From: Enterovibrio norvegicus_B
Lineage (GTDB): Bacteria > Pseudomonadota > Gammaproteobacteria > Enterobacterales > Vibrionaceae
Direction: 5' to 3'
Assembly: GCF_002876705.1 (NCBI RefSeq)
Contig: NZ_MDAG01000021.1
Span: 1 to 64,000 of the forward strand
Length of the DNA stretch: 64,000 nucleotides
Made by a program: the position numbers and the translations under genes. The notes below the pieces were generated by a model that made no database searches, was not told the DNA's origin, and worked only from the letters and a program-made list of their open reading frames with translations. Position 1 is the first letter of the stretch; each line of letters starts with the position of its first letter. Positions 56,764-64,000 of this stretch are shown in pieces.

Positions 56764-57282
56764 GACTTTCTCCAGTCTAAATGTTCAAAACCAAGTGACA
56801 AACTCAACATCAAAAAATGACGTTCAATTTGATGAGCGGACTTGGCTCCATGAAGTTTGGTGTGCTTATTGTACATATACAAATAAACATCAAACCAACC
56901 AACAATCCTTGTTGCCGCGCACCCCGTTGCCGGGATGCCTACCCAAGTGCCGATGCAGATTCCGGTTCACTCTGGCGTTTATGTTTCACTGCTCCGCTGA
57001 CCGTGTGAAACTGAGATGAAATTTAGTGAAATACCACCTCTGAATCTTTGACAGCGCTCACCAATTTTACCAATGTTCTTCAGCAAGCACTAGGTGTTAC
57101 CTGTTTCTGTTGAAAAACACTGTGTTGATTATTTGCTTCATCAACACAGTGTTTTCTCTTATCAACAGCACTTAAAAATATACGCCGCCATCTAGGATGT
57201 CTGTGTCTTATTCATGGGGAATAATTACGACTCCTTAAAACGGGCTTAAACGCTGACATTTTTGCCGTAACAGGCATAAAAA
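56764..57282 (-). promoter_or_regulatory. deoC upstream region with leader hairpins
   Basis: This holds the deo operon promoter. Read on the minus strand it has a 16-bp perfect inverted repeat (arms 57140-57155 and 57114-57129, 10-base loop), then a 7-bp hairpin GCATCCC / GGGGTGC (56932-56938 with 56919-56925) and a 6-bp hairpin CAACAA / TTGTTG (56900-56914). Position 935/922 pairs as G-T on the minus strand but C-A on the plus strand, which favours a minus-strand RNA. CRP and CytR control deo operons in relatives, but I could not place their sites with confidence. Confidence 0.6.
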
Positions 57283-57306
57283 AACCGCCTCACTAGGAGG
57301 CGGTTT
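57283..57306 (-). terminator. Terminator of nupC
   Basis: On the minus strand AACCGCCTC / GAGGCGGTT with a four-base loop, followed by a run of at least seven T; 23 bases behind the nupC stop. Confidence 0.95.
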
Positions 57307-57328
57307 CAATGTCTTGTTTACGGCTAAA

Positions 57329-58570
57329 TTACAGTGCCGCTAGCGTCAAGAAGAAGCCAGCAATGGTTGCACTCATCAAGTTAGACAGTGTACCTGCTGC
57401 AACAGCTTTCATACCAAAGCGTGCAATGTCGTGACGACGTGTTGGTGCGATGCTGCCTAGGCCACCCAGAAGGATAGCAACAGAAGACAGGTTAGCGAAA
57501 CCACACAACGCAAACGAGATAATCGCTACGGTCTTGTCAGACAGTTCTGCAATCATTGGCGTGAAGTTCAGGTAAGCAACGAATTCGTTCACAACGATCT
57601 TCTGACCGATGAAAGAACCTGCTAGGTCAGCTTCAGACCAAGGCACACCGATAAGGAATGCAAGCGGTGCGAACACCTTACCTAGCAACCACTCAAGGGT
57701 TAGACCTTCGATACCAAACCAACCGCCAACGCCGCTCAACATGCCGTTAACCAATGCGATAAGACCGATGAATGCCAACAGCATTGCACCGATGTTCAGC
57801 GCAAGTTGCATACCAGAAGACGCGCCGCCAGCAGCTGCATCGATAAGGTTTGCAGGCTTGTCTTCTTCTTCATCGTCAGAATCTTTACCGAACTGATCAA
57901 TAGGCTGATCAGTTTCAGGCTTGATGATTTTCGCGAACAGAAGACCACCCGGTGCTGCCATGAATGAAGCGGCAATCAGGTAAGAAAGAGGAACACCCAT
58001 CGCTGCGTAACCTGCTAGTACACCACCTGCAACAGATGCCATACCACCACACATTACTGCGAACAGCTCTGATTGGGTCATTTTTGGTACGTAAGGACGA
58101 ACAACCAAAGGTGCTTCAGTTTGACCTACGAAAATGTTCGCAGTTGCAGACATGGATTCTGCATGTGAAGTACCCAGTACTTTACGTAGCGCGCCACCCA
58201 GAATGCGGATAACAAACTGCATGATACCTAGGTAGTAAAGTACGCTGATCAGCGCAGAGAAGAAAACAACGGTTGGCAACACTTGGAAAGCAAAGATAAA
58301 ACCAATGCCATCTACAGAGAAGTTAACCAGGCTACCAAACAGGAAGCCAATACCATCTTTACCGTAGTTAATCACGTTCTGTACTGCGTTAGCCATACCA
58401 TTCAGCAGGGTTTGGCCCCACGGAACGAACAGGATAAAACCACCCAGGATAAACTGGATAGCAAACGCACCACCAACGGTACGAATGTTAATTGCTTTGC
58501 GGTTATCAGATAGAAGCACTGCGATAGCTAGCAGTACAACCATCCCTACAAGGCTCATAATCAGGCTCAT
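57329..58570 (-). CDS. nupC: Concentrative nucleoside transporter, NupC type
   Basis: Imports nucleosides with protons or sodium across the inner membrane. 413 residues with many membrane helices and the CNT motifs (GQTEAPLVVRPY and EFVAYLNF near 300). AGGAACC precedes the ATG at 58570. It lies just upstream of the deo operon on the same strand and supplies its substrates, but has its own terminator. Confidence 0.96.
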   Translation of the reverse strand: MSLIMSLVGMVVLLAIAVLLSDNRKAINIRTVGGAFAIQFILGGFILFVPWGQTLLNGMANAVQNVINYGKDGIGFLFGSLVNFSVDGIGFIFAFQVLPTVVFFSALISVLYYLGIMQFVIRILGGALRKVLGTSHAESMSATANIFVGQTEAPLVVRPYVPKMTQSELFAVMCGGMASVAGGVLAGYAAMGVPLSYLIAASFMAAPGGLLFAKIIKPETDQPIDQFGKDSDDEEEDKPANLIDAAAGGASSGMQLALNIGAMLLAFIGLIALVNGMLSGVGGWFGIEGLTLEWLLGKVFAPLAFLIGVPWSEADLAGSFIGQKIVVNEFVAYLNFTPMIAELSDKTVAIISFALCGFANLSSVAILLGGLGSIAPTRRHDIARFGMKAVAAGTLSNLMSATIAGFFLTLAAL

Positions 58571-58754
58571 ATTAAGGGGTTCCTAAAAAAATCTTGGCGT
58601 CTCGACAAATTGGAATGTATTTCCGGCGGCGATTATACGCTTGAGTTCGCGCCCATAGGAATGCATTAGTCACACTTAGAGTGAAAATTACGGCGCAATT
58701 CATTCATAAAGGTGATGTTGATCATGTTTTGTGACGCATGTCTTACGCAAACGT

Positions 58755-59540
58755 TTAGGCAAACGATGAAATCTCGCTGTTCAACGAAAATAGCCGACGT
58801 GCATTTTGGGATGTGGCTTGAATAACTTCACCAACATTGCTGCCTTTTAAACCAGATAGGGCCTCAGCGATGAGCAATAAACGCTCAGGTAAATTGGGTT
58901 CACCTTGATAGCCAGAGACAGGCATGTCCGGTGCATCCGTTTCCAACACCATCGCCGAAAGCGGTAACTCTGCAATTGCGTTTCGCGTCTTATTGGCACG
59001 CTCGTAGGTGATAGTTCCGCCGATGCCGAGCAAAAAACCCCGTTTAATATAGTTCAGCCCCATCTCTTTGCTGCCACTAAATGCGTGCAAAACACCTTTT
59101 ACATTTGGAAAGCCATTGAGCACCTGCAGCAGTTCATTGTGTGCTTTTCGACAGTGGAGAATCACGGGAAGTTGGAATGTTTCTGCAAGGGTGAGTTGCT
59201 GCTTCAATATGTCAATTTGTGCCTGAGGGTTTGCATCATCGATCATAAAATCCAGCCCACACTCGCCTACCGCAACACACTTTTCAGGGGATGTTGCTAA
59301 AAACGCTTCCAACGCGGCGATGTCTCCCTCTTGGTGTGAAGATGACCACACAGGGTGCAAGCCCACGGCAAAATAGAGCGGAGAATGAGAGGTAGAGAGC
59401 GATTGCACAGATGGCCATCGATCCGCCGTCACACTGGGCACGATGATCGACGTGAGCCCCGCATCCACGGAGCGAGAGACCCAATAAGCAGGATCATCAC
59501 TAAAAGGAGGGAAATCGAAGTGGCAGTGAGTATCTATCAT
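58755..59540 (-). CDS. yjjV: TatD-family metal-dependent hydrolase
   Basis: 261 residues from the ATG at 59540 (AAAGGA ribosome site). The TatD motifs are present: IDTHCHFDF, the metal-binding GECGLDF, ILHCRKAHNELL, HAFSG and ETDAP. It matches YjjV more than TatD or YcfH. YjjV lies near the deo operon in E. coli too. Probable deoxyribonuclease or quality-control hydrolase. Confidence 0.9.
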   Translation of the reverse strand: MIDTHCHFDFPPFSDDPAYWVSRSVDAGLTSIIVPSVTADRWPSVQSLSTSHSPLYFAVGLHPVWSSSHQEGDIAALEAFLATSPEKCVAVGECGLDFMIDDANPQAQIDILKQQLTLAETFQLPVILHCRKAHNELLQVLNGFPNVKGVLHAFSGSKEMGLNYIKRGFLLGIGGTITYERANKTRNAIAELPLSAMVLETDAPDMPVSGYQGEPNLPERLLLIAEALSGLKGSNVGEVIQATSQNARRLFSLNSEISSFA

Positions 59541-59573
59541 CTGAATTCCTTTTTCATTTTCCCTTAGCATACA

Positions 59574-59600
59574 AAAAAGCCGTCAATTAAGACGGCTTTT
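59574..59600 (-). terminator. Terminator of prfC
   Basis: AAAGCCGTC / GACGGCTTT stem with an AATTAA loop, with a T run on the minus strand, about 40 bases behind the prfC stop. Confidence 0.93.
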
Positions 59601-59639
59601 GTTTAGATCAGGCATGTTGCCAAACGCAACAGTGCTGAA

Positions 59640-61229
59640 TCAATGCTCGCGAGTGGCGCGGAAACTGACATCAGGATGACGCTCTTGCGTCAAATTGAGG
59701 TTTACCATGGTTGGCGCGATGTACGTTAAGTTGTCACCACCATCAAGCGCAAGGTTAGATTGGTTCTTACGCTGGAAATCATCCAACTTCTTACCATCAG
59801 TGCATTCAACCCAACGCGCTGTCGCAACGTTTATTGGTTCATAGATAGCTTCTACGTTGTACTCAGATTTCAAACGCGCAACAACCACGTCAAACTGAAG
59901 CACACCGACCGCACCCACGATCAAATCGTTTGAGATCAGTGGACGGAACACCTGCACTGCACCTTCTTCAGACAACTGAACAAGGCCTTTCAGCAATTGT
60001 TTTTGCTTCAGTGGATCACGCAAACGAATGCGACGGAACAATTCTGGTGCAAAGTTAGGAATACCAGCGAACTTCAAATCTTCACTTTGTGTGAAGGTGT
60101 CACCAATCTGAATCGTACCGTGGTTGTGTAAGCCAATGATGTCGCCCGCATAGGCTTCAGCTGCACGTGAACGGTCACCCGCCATGAAGGTTACAGCATC
60201 AGAGATAGACACCATTTTACCGGTGCGTACATGCTTCATTTTCATGCCTTGGCTGTATTTACCAGACACGATACGCATGAATGCAATGCGGTCGCGGTGT
60301 TTTGGATCCATGTTTGCTTGGATCTTAAACACGAAACCACTGAATTTTTCTTCACTTGATTCAACCGCACGCTCATGCGCTTGGCGAGACAACGGCTTAG
60401 GTGCCCACTCTGTCAAGCCGTCCAGCATATGGTCAACACCAAAGTTACCCAATGCCGTACCGAAGAATACTGGTGTTAGTTCGCCTTTCGAAAACAGCTC
60501 TTGATCGAACTCATGCGACGCGCCCATAACCAGTTCAAGCTCTTCACGCAATTGCGCAGCAAGATCATCACCAATCGCCGTATCAAGATCTGGGTTATCC
60601 AACCCTTTAATGATGCGTTTTTCTTGGATGGTGTGGCCTTGACCTGTTTGATACAGAATCGATTCATCACGGTGGATGTGGTAAACACCTTTGAATTCTT
60701 TACCACAACCAATTGGCCATGAAATCGGTGCACAAGCAATTTTCAGCTCATTTTCAACTTCATCAAGCACTTCCATTGGATCACGAATATCACGGTCCAA
60801 TTTGTTCATGAAGGTGACGATCGGCGTATCGCGAAGACGCGTCACTTCCATCAACTTACGTGTGCGATCCTCAACACCTTTTGCGGCATCGATAACCATC
60901 AAACATGAGTCAACAGCCGTCAATGTACGGTAAGTATCTTCAGAGAAGTCTTCGTGTCCCGGTGTATCGAGAAGGTTTACCAAGCAATCGTTGTAAGGGA
61001 ACTGCATCACGGACGTTGTCACCGAAATACCACGTTCTTTTTCCATTTCCATCCAGTCAGATTTCGCATGCTGGTTAGAGCCTCGACCTTTTACAGTACC
61101 GGCTTTCTGGAGCGCGTTTCCGAACAACAGAACCTTTTCGGTGATCGTTGTTTTACCGGCATCCGGGTGCGAAATAATCGCAAACGTACGGCGTTTGTCG
61201 ACTTCTTGTTGGAATGGAGAGTTTGACAT
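59640..61229 (-). CDS. prfC: Peptide chain release factor 3
   Basis: GTPase that removes RF1/RF2 from the ribosome after termination. 529 residues, the usual length. G1 SHPDAGKTT, G2 region RGISVTT, G3 DTPGHEDF, G4 NKLD are all intact. Confidence 0.98.
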   Translation of the reverse strand: MSNSPFQQEVDKRRTFAIISHPDAGKTTITEKVLLFGNALQKAGTVKGRGSNQHAKSDWMEMEKERGISVTTSVMQFPYNDCLVNLLDTPGHEDFSEDTYRTLTAVDSCLMVIDAAKGVEDRTRKLMEVTRLRDTPIVTFMNKLDRDIRDPMEVLDEVENELKIACAPISWPIGCGKEFKGVYHIHRDESILYQTGQGHTIQEKRIIKGLDNPDLDTAIGDDLAAQLREELELVMGASHEFDQELFSKGELTPVFFGTALGNFGVDHMLDGLTEWAPKPLSRQAHERAVESSEEKFSGFVFKIQANMDPKHRDRIAFMRIVSGKYSQGMKMKHVRTGKMVSISDAVTFMAGDRSRAAEAYAGDIIGLHNHGTIQIGDTFTQSEDLKFAGIPNFAPELFRRIRLRDPLKQKQLLKGLVQLSEEGAVQVFRPLISNDLIVGAVGVLQFDVVVARLKSEYNVEAIYEPINVATARWVECTDGKKLDDFQRKNQSNLALDGGDNLTYIAPTMVNLNLTQERHPDVSFRATREH

Positions 61230-61634
61230 GCTTAGACAATTTCCGGTTTAGGCAGTGCGGAGGAACCTGAAGGTACCGCAATTCTGCGCGTCATATGTGA
61301 TCGGCGGGTATTTTGTACGATCTGGCGCATAGACTCAACGTTGAAGCCTAAATTACGCTGAGATAATTATCGCCCAGTGTTGTTGTTACGCGAAATGTCC
61401 CTCAAAACCGTAAACTGATTTGAGAGAACCTATCTAGCTCACTCCTCACCCATTTGTATACTGAGTGAAAAGCACACCAAGAGACCCTTTTCAAATATCA
61501 TTTATAAATCAGTGTTTAATCATCAATCGAACGTTGCTGCACTTACAGCCTTTTGAAGTATCGGCTTAAACAATCACATGCATACACATTTGTTTCCCCA
61601 CCTGCGGGAAAGGGTTCAAGGGTTCAATCACCCC
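61230..61634. other. Intergenic region between rimI and prfC
   Basis: 405 bases without an evident gene. It holds the prfC promoter and, at 61592-61611, a TTTCCC / GGGAAA stem that could weakly terminate rimI. Nothing else is recognised. Confidence 0.5.
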
Positions 61635-62081
61635 CTACTCAAACCAGTAACTCATGATCAACGCATCCTCTCGTCCACCCGCTATAGGGTAGTAATCGAA
61701 GCGACGATCGAATTCATTAAAACCTTGAGATTCATAAAGCCTAATAGCGTTTACATTGCTTTCACGCACCTCAAGCCATGCTTCCTGGGCACCAGCAGAC
61801 TGCATACAATCGATAAACGCTAAGAGAAGTTGCTTCCCATAGCCCTTACCTTGTTGTGTCGGTGCAACAGCGATATTTAATAAAGACGCTTCACCCGCTA
61901 CACATTGCCCATAGAAATACCCCACCACGTCGCCATCCACGACAAGGACACGGTTACAAGCAAACTTGGTTTCAGCTTGAGCCAACATCGATTCGGCCCA
62001 CGGATGCGTATGTGCAGCACGCTCTATCTTAATAACAGAGTCAAACCACTGCTCGTCTAGCGTGAGAAATTCAGCGTTCAT
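61635..62081 (-). CDS. rimI: Ribosomal-protein-alanine N-acetyltransferase
   Basis: GNAT enzyme that acetylates the N-terminal Ala of ribosomal protein S18. 148 residues from ATG 62081. The acetyl-CoA loop V.P..QGKGYGKQLL, LEVRESN.NAIRLYES.GF and a final YYPIAGGREDALIM are typical. It starts within the last bases of holD, so the two are translated together, as in E. coli. Confidence 0.95.
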   Translation of the reverse strand: MNAEFLTLDEQWFDSVIKIERAAHTHPWAESMLAQAETKFACNRVLVVDGDVVGYFYGQCVAGEASLLNIAVAPTQQGKGYGKQLLLAFIDCMQSAGAQEAWLEVRESNVNAIRLYESQGFNEFDRRFDYYPIAGGREDALIMSYWFE

Positions 62082-62466
62082 ATTGTCGGATCTGCACCCA
62101 CAATGCTTTTTTCGCATCAGGGTTATCTTGAAGAAGTGAAAGTGACGGCGACGTAAGTTGCTTTACATCTGCCATCGCGATGGCATCAACACCCGCAAAC
62201 CAACACCATTCCAAGGCGTGTGATTTGAGATTTGAAAGTGCTTCTCTCGGCAAGCGCAGTGCTTGATCCGGCGTAAGCTTCATACTGGCTAAGATCTTAC
62301 CAAACAGCCATGCGTCATGTTCATTCGGCGTTGTTTCAGACACAAACAACAGCTTACAGGTATCCGGTAACGTCAATGTGTTTAACGCAGCGTTGGGAAA
62401 CAATTCAGGGCGTCGCAATCCCCATACGGGAATACCCATTTCTTTGAGACGTTGAACATCGTTCAT
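62071..62466 (-). CDS. holD: DNA polymerase III psi subunit
   Basis: 131-residue HolD, which joins the clamp loader to SSB through chi. Recognised from MGIPVWGLRRPELFP near the N terminus, LLFVSE near 40, and its overlap with rimI as in E. coli. Confidence 0.93.
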   Translation of the reverse strand: MNDVQRLKEMGIPVWGLRRPELFPNAALNTLTLPDTCKLLFVSETTPNEHDAWLFGKILASMKLTPDQALRLPREALSNLKSHALEWCWFAGVDAIAMADVKQLTSPSLSLLQDNPDAKKALWVQIRQYER

Positions 62467-62538
62467 AAAAAGCGAGAGCCCGTTTCACGAGGTAAGGTTA
62501 ATGAAGGCATGCTATCAAAAAACAGGTAAAGCAGGAAT

Positions 62539-62570
62539 GTCAGCGCGCGCCATAACGGTGAAGCGCTGAC
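62539..62570 (-). terminator. Inverted repeat between holD and yhbS-like gene
   Basis: Perfect 8-bp arms GTCAGCGC / GCGCTGAC with a 16-base loop, just behind the stop of the acetyltransferase gene. The T run is distant, so terminator function is uncertain. Confidence 0.45.
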
Positions 62571-62584
62571 AAGTTGAGTGAGGA

Positions 62585-63088
62585 TTATAGCGCGTCAAAT
62601 TCTGCGCAATACTCGACTAACCCTGTTACATCGCTGAATGCACCATCGAGTAGCTCGATCGCCATGAAGGCATCAGCCGGCACATCCCACTTGCAGGTCA
62701 ACGAATATTGAGAAGCTGGAACAAAACCAACACGCGAATAGTAAGCAGGATCGCCCAGAACAACACAGGCGGGATAACCAAACTCACTCAGAATTTCAAA
62801 GCCTTCACGGATCATGTCAGACGCCAAGCCTTGTTTTCGGTAATCAGGGTGCACACAAACGGGCGCTAAACCTTGAATGCCCGTGTCTCGCCCGCCAATA
62901 ATCACAGGGCTAAACATAATGTGTCCAACAACCTTACCGTCGTCATTGCATGCAACGAGGGACAAGGTGTTATGTCCATTCTCACGCAATGTCATGACCA
63001 ATTTAGCTTCTGCATCAGTATCGAACGCTTTTTTTACCAATCGATCGATAGGCAGGAGGTCAGCTGGAGCTTCAGATCTTAGGAGCAT
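62585..63088 (-). CDS. yhbS: YhbS-like N-acetyltransferase
   Basis: 167-residue GNAT protein from ATG 63088 (GGAAG ribosome site). V.P..R.QGLA and GDPAYYSRVGF are typical of YhbS relatives. Substrate unknown. It overlaps the end of the yhbT/ubiT gene, the E. coli order. Confidence 0.9.
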   Translation of the reverse strand: MLLRSEAPADLLPIDRLVKKAFDTDAEAKLVMTLRENGHNTLSLVACNDDGKVVGHIMFSPVIIGGRDTGIQGLAPVCVHPDYRKQGLASDMIREGFEILSEFGYPACVVLGDPAYYSRVGFVPASQYSLTCKWDVPADAFMAIELLDGAFSDVTGLVEYCAEFDAL

Positions 63089-63608
63089 AGTGCGCTTCTT
63101 CCAAAGAGGTTGGGGCTTGCAGGCCTTTCTGAACAAAATCAGCTAAGGAAAACAATGCCTGTCGAAGCATGGAGGGTAACGAGTCCAGATCCACGCTGTC
63201 CATCAAATTCTTCACTTCTAGACCTAATTCTGTATCGCCTTCAATAATCAAACGACGCTGGAAGAATAAGGTATCAGGATCTTCTTTACGTGCAGCGATT
63301 AAAATCAAATCGTTAAGATCGCCACTGAAGCGCACATCGGCGTTTTCAATATCACTGCGAACCACCAGCTTTTCATTTTCAAAGCTGATGTAGCTTTGAA
63401 AACCAATATCGCGAACGTGCACTTCTAACCAACGATTTTCGAGGAACTCGAACTCACCATCGTCTAACGCTTCTTGAAAAACACGTTTCAATGTTTCAAG
63501 CATCAATGATTGCTGAACTGATGCTGGAACAAGCTTAACAGGTAAGCGAAGAAAAGCAGGAGCTTGCTGTACTAACTTAGTGTGAATCTTGTCGAGCAAA
63601 ATAGCCAT
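63072..63608 (-). CDS. ubiT: UbiT (YhbT), SCP2-domain ubiquinone factor
   Basis: 178-residue protein with an SCP2 lipid-binding domain (about 45-140). In E. coli UbiT takes part in oxygen-independent ubiquinone synthesis with UbiU and UbiV; those genes are not visible in this window and would lie elsewhere or are absent. The start ATG 63608 and the position beside yhbS support the name. Confidence 0.92.
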   Translation of the reverse strand: MAILLDKIHTKLVQQAPAFLRLPVKLVPASVQQSLMLETLKRVFQEALDDGEFEFLENRWLEVHVRDIGFQSYISFENEKLVVRSDIENADVRFSGDLNDLILIAARKEDPDTLFFQRRLIIEGDTELGLEVKNLMDSVDLDSLPSMLRQALFSLADFVQKGLQAPTSLEEAHYAPKI

Positions 63609-63783
63609 CCAATTTAAGGTCAGTCGAAACGAACATGTATTGTATGCCAGTGGATCACCTAACTTTTATGCCTTGAGTCAAAAAAACAGTGCTCATCGCT
63701 ATAAAGGTTTATCTCTGCTATCTCAACGTTATATAGTATTGAATTAATTCGGAGTTGTATTTGGAAATACTCCGCCAGTTCGG

Positions 63784-64000
63784 ATGTGTGGTGCCTTAAT
63801 GCCAATGAAGCAGTTAACATATTGGTTCTCCCGTCTCACTCATAACAGCCCTTTTCTCTTCGCCGTTCTCGACAAAAACCACCAGTACCTATGGGTCAGC
63901 CAGCGTTATTGTGAAATCAGTGGATTGAATCAGGATGAGTTAGTAGGAAAACACGATAAGGACATATTGGGTTCGACGTTCTACGAGGCATTAAAACCCC
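63784..64000 (+). CDS. PAS-domain protein, 5' part only
   Basis: The gene runs off the window. Reading from ATG 63784, 63799 or 63805, the product has SRLTHNSPFLFAVLDKN followed by YLWVSQRYCEISGLNQDELV, a PAS domain start. It probably belongs to a sensor, regulator or cyclase whose output domain is beyond the end. An imperfect palindrome (63751-63776, GGAG..GTATTTGGAAATAC..CTCC) lies just upstream. Confidence 0.8.
   Translation, partial: MCGALMPMKQLTYWFSRLTHNSPFLFAVLDKNHQYLWVSQRYCEISGLNQDELVGKHDKDILGSTFYEALKP

Noticed and set aside
58571..58754. CRP sites before nupC
   Set aside because: TGTGA-like half-sites occur, but the opposite half is poor or points outward, so no site is called.

Overview
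The window looks like a chromosome segment of a marine gammaproteobacterium of the Vibrionaceae. Evidence is the tmRNA tag ANDENYALAA, the gene order radA / two-PilZ gene / serB / smp / deoCABD / nupC / yjjV / prfC / rimI-holD, the E. coli-like yjjX-trpR-slt-ettA group, and the many Vibrio-type orthologues. A genus such as Grimontia or Enterovibrio is possible but is only a guess. Bases 122-865 are an assembly gap of Ns.

Left part (1-12.6 kb): the glyoxylate shunt genes aceB-aceA; a divergent oxyR / 2-Cys peroxiredoxin pair with OxyR2-type residues; cutC; a large secreted M66-type metalloprotease with chitin-binding-like C-terminal modules; then rnfH-ratA and smpB-ssrA. Accessory DNA begins directly behind the tmRNA gene (13.0-20 kb): a hipBA toxin-antitoxin operon with four regularly spaced operators, a broken tyrosine-integrase tail, an uncharacterised 284-residue protein, and a 1043-residue PLD-nuclease/SF2-helicase fusion. 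This looks like an eroded island at the ssrA integration hot spot. A second accessory block (20.1-27.0 kb) has a WG-repeat exported protein, a DUF2927 exported protein, a Tle1-like (DUF2235) lipase that is probably a type VI secretion effector, an overlapping lipoprotein that is probably its immunity protein, and a small membrane protein.

Middle part (27.2-40 kb): eda, an hdhA-like dehydrogenase, an exported SRPBCC protein, and a tightly coupled four-gene signalling operon. The operon encodes a lipoprotein fusing a TRAP (DctP-type) binding domain to a Leu/Ile/Val-type binding domain, a membrane histidine kinase with PAS and a degenerate receiver, a stand-alone receiver, and an Hpt-REC-REC-GGDEF diguanylate cyclase. 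It is the best candidate here for an undescribed system: two periplasmic ligand-binding folds in one lipoprotein, apparently feeding phosphorelay signalling to c-di-GMP. After it come two spondin_N-domain exported proteins, a sterol desaturase-like membrane enzyme and yjjX.

Right part (40-64 kb) is mostly core: trpR-slt, ettA, a PilZ protein, an M23 peptidase, radA, the two-PilZ protein, serB, smp, the deoxynucleoside catabolic operon deoC-deoA-deoB-deoD with nupC and yjjV, prfC, holD-rimI, yhbS-like and ubiT (yhbT), and the start of a PAS-domain gene that runs off the end. Several intergenic regions carry short tandem heptamers, palindromic elements or structured leaders; these are listed separately.
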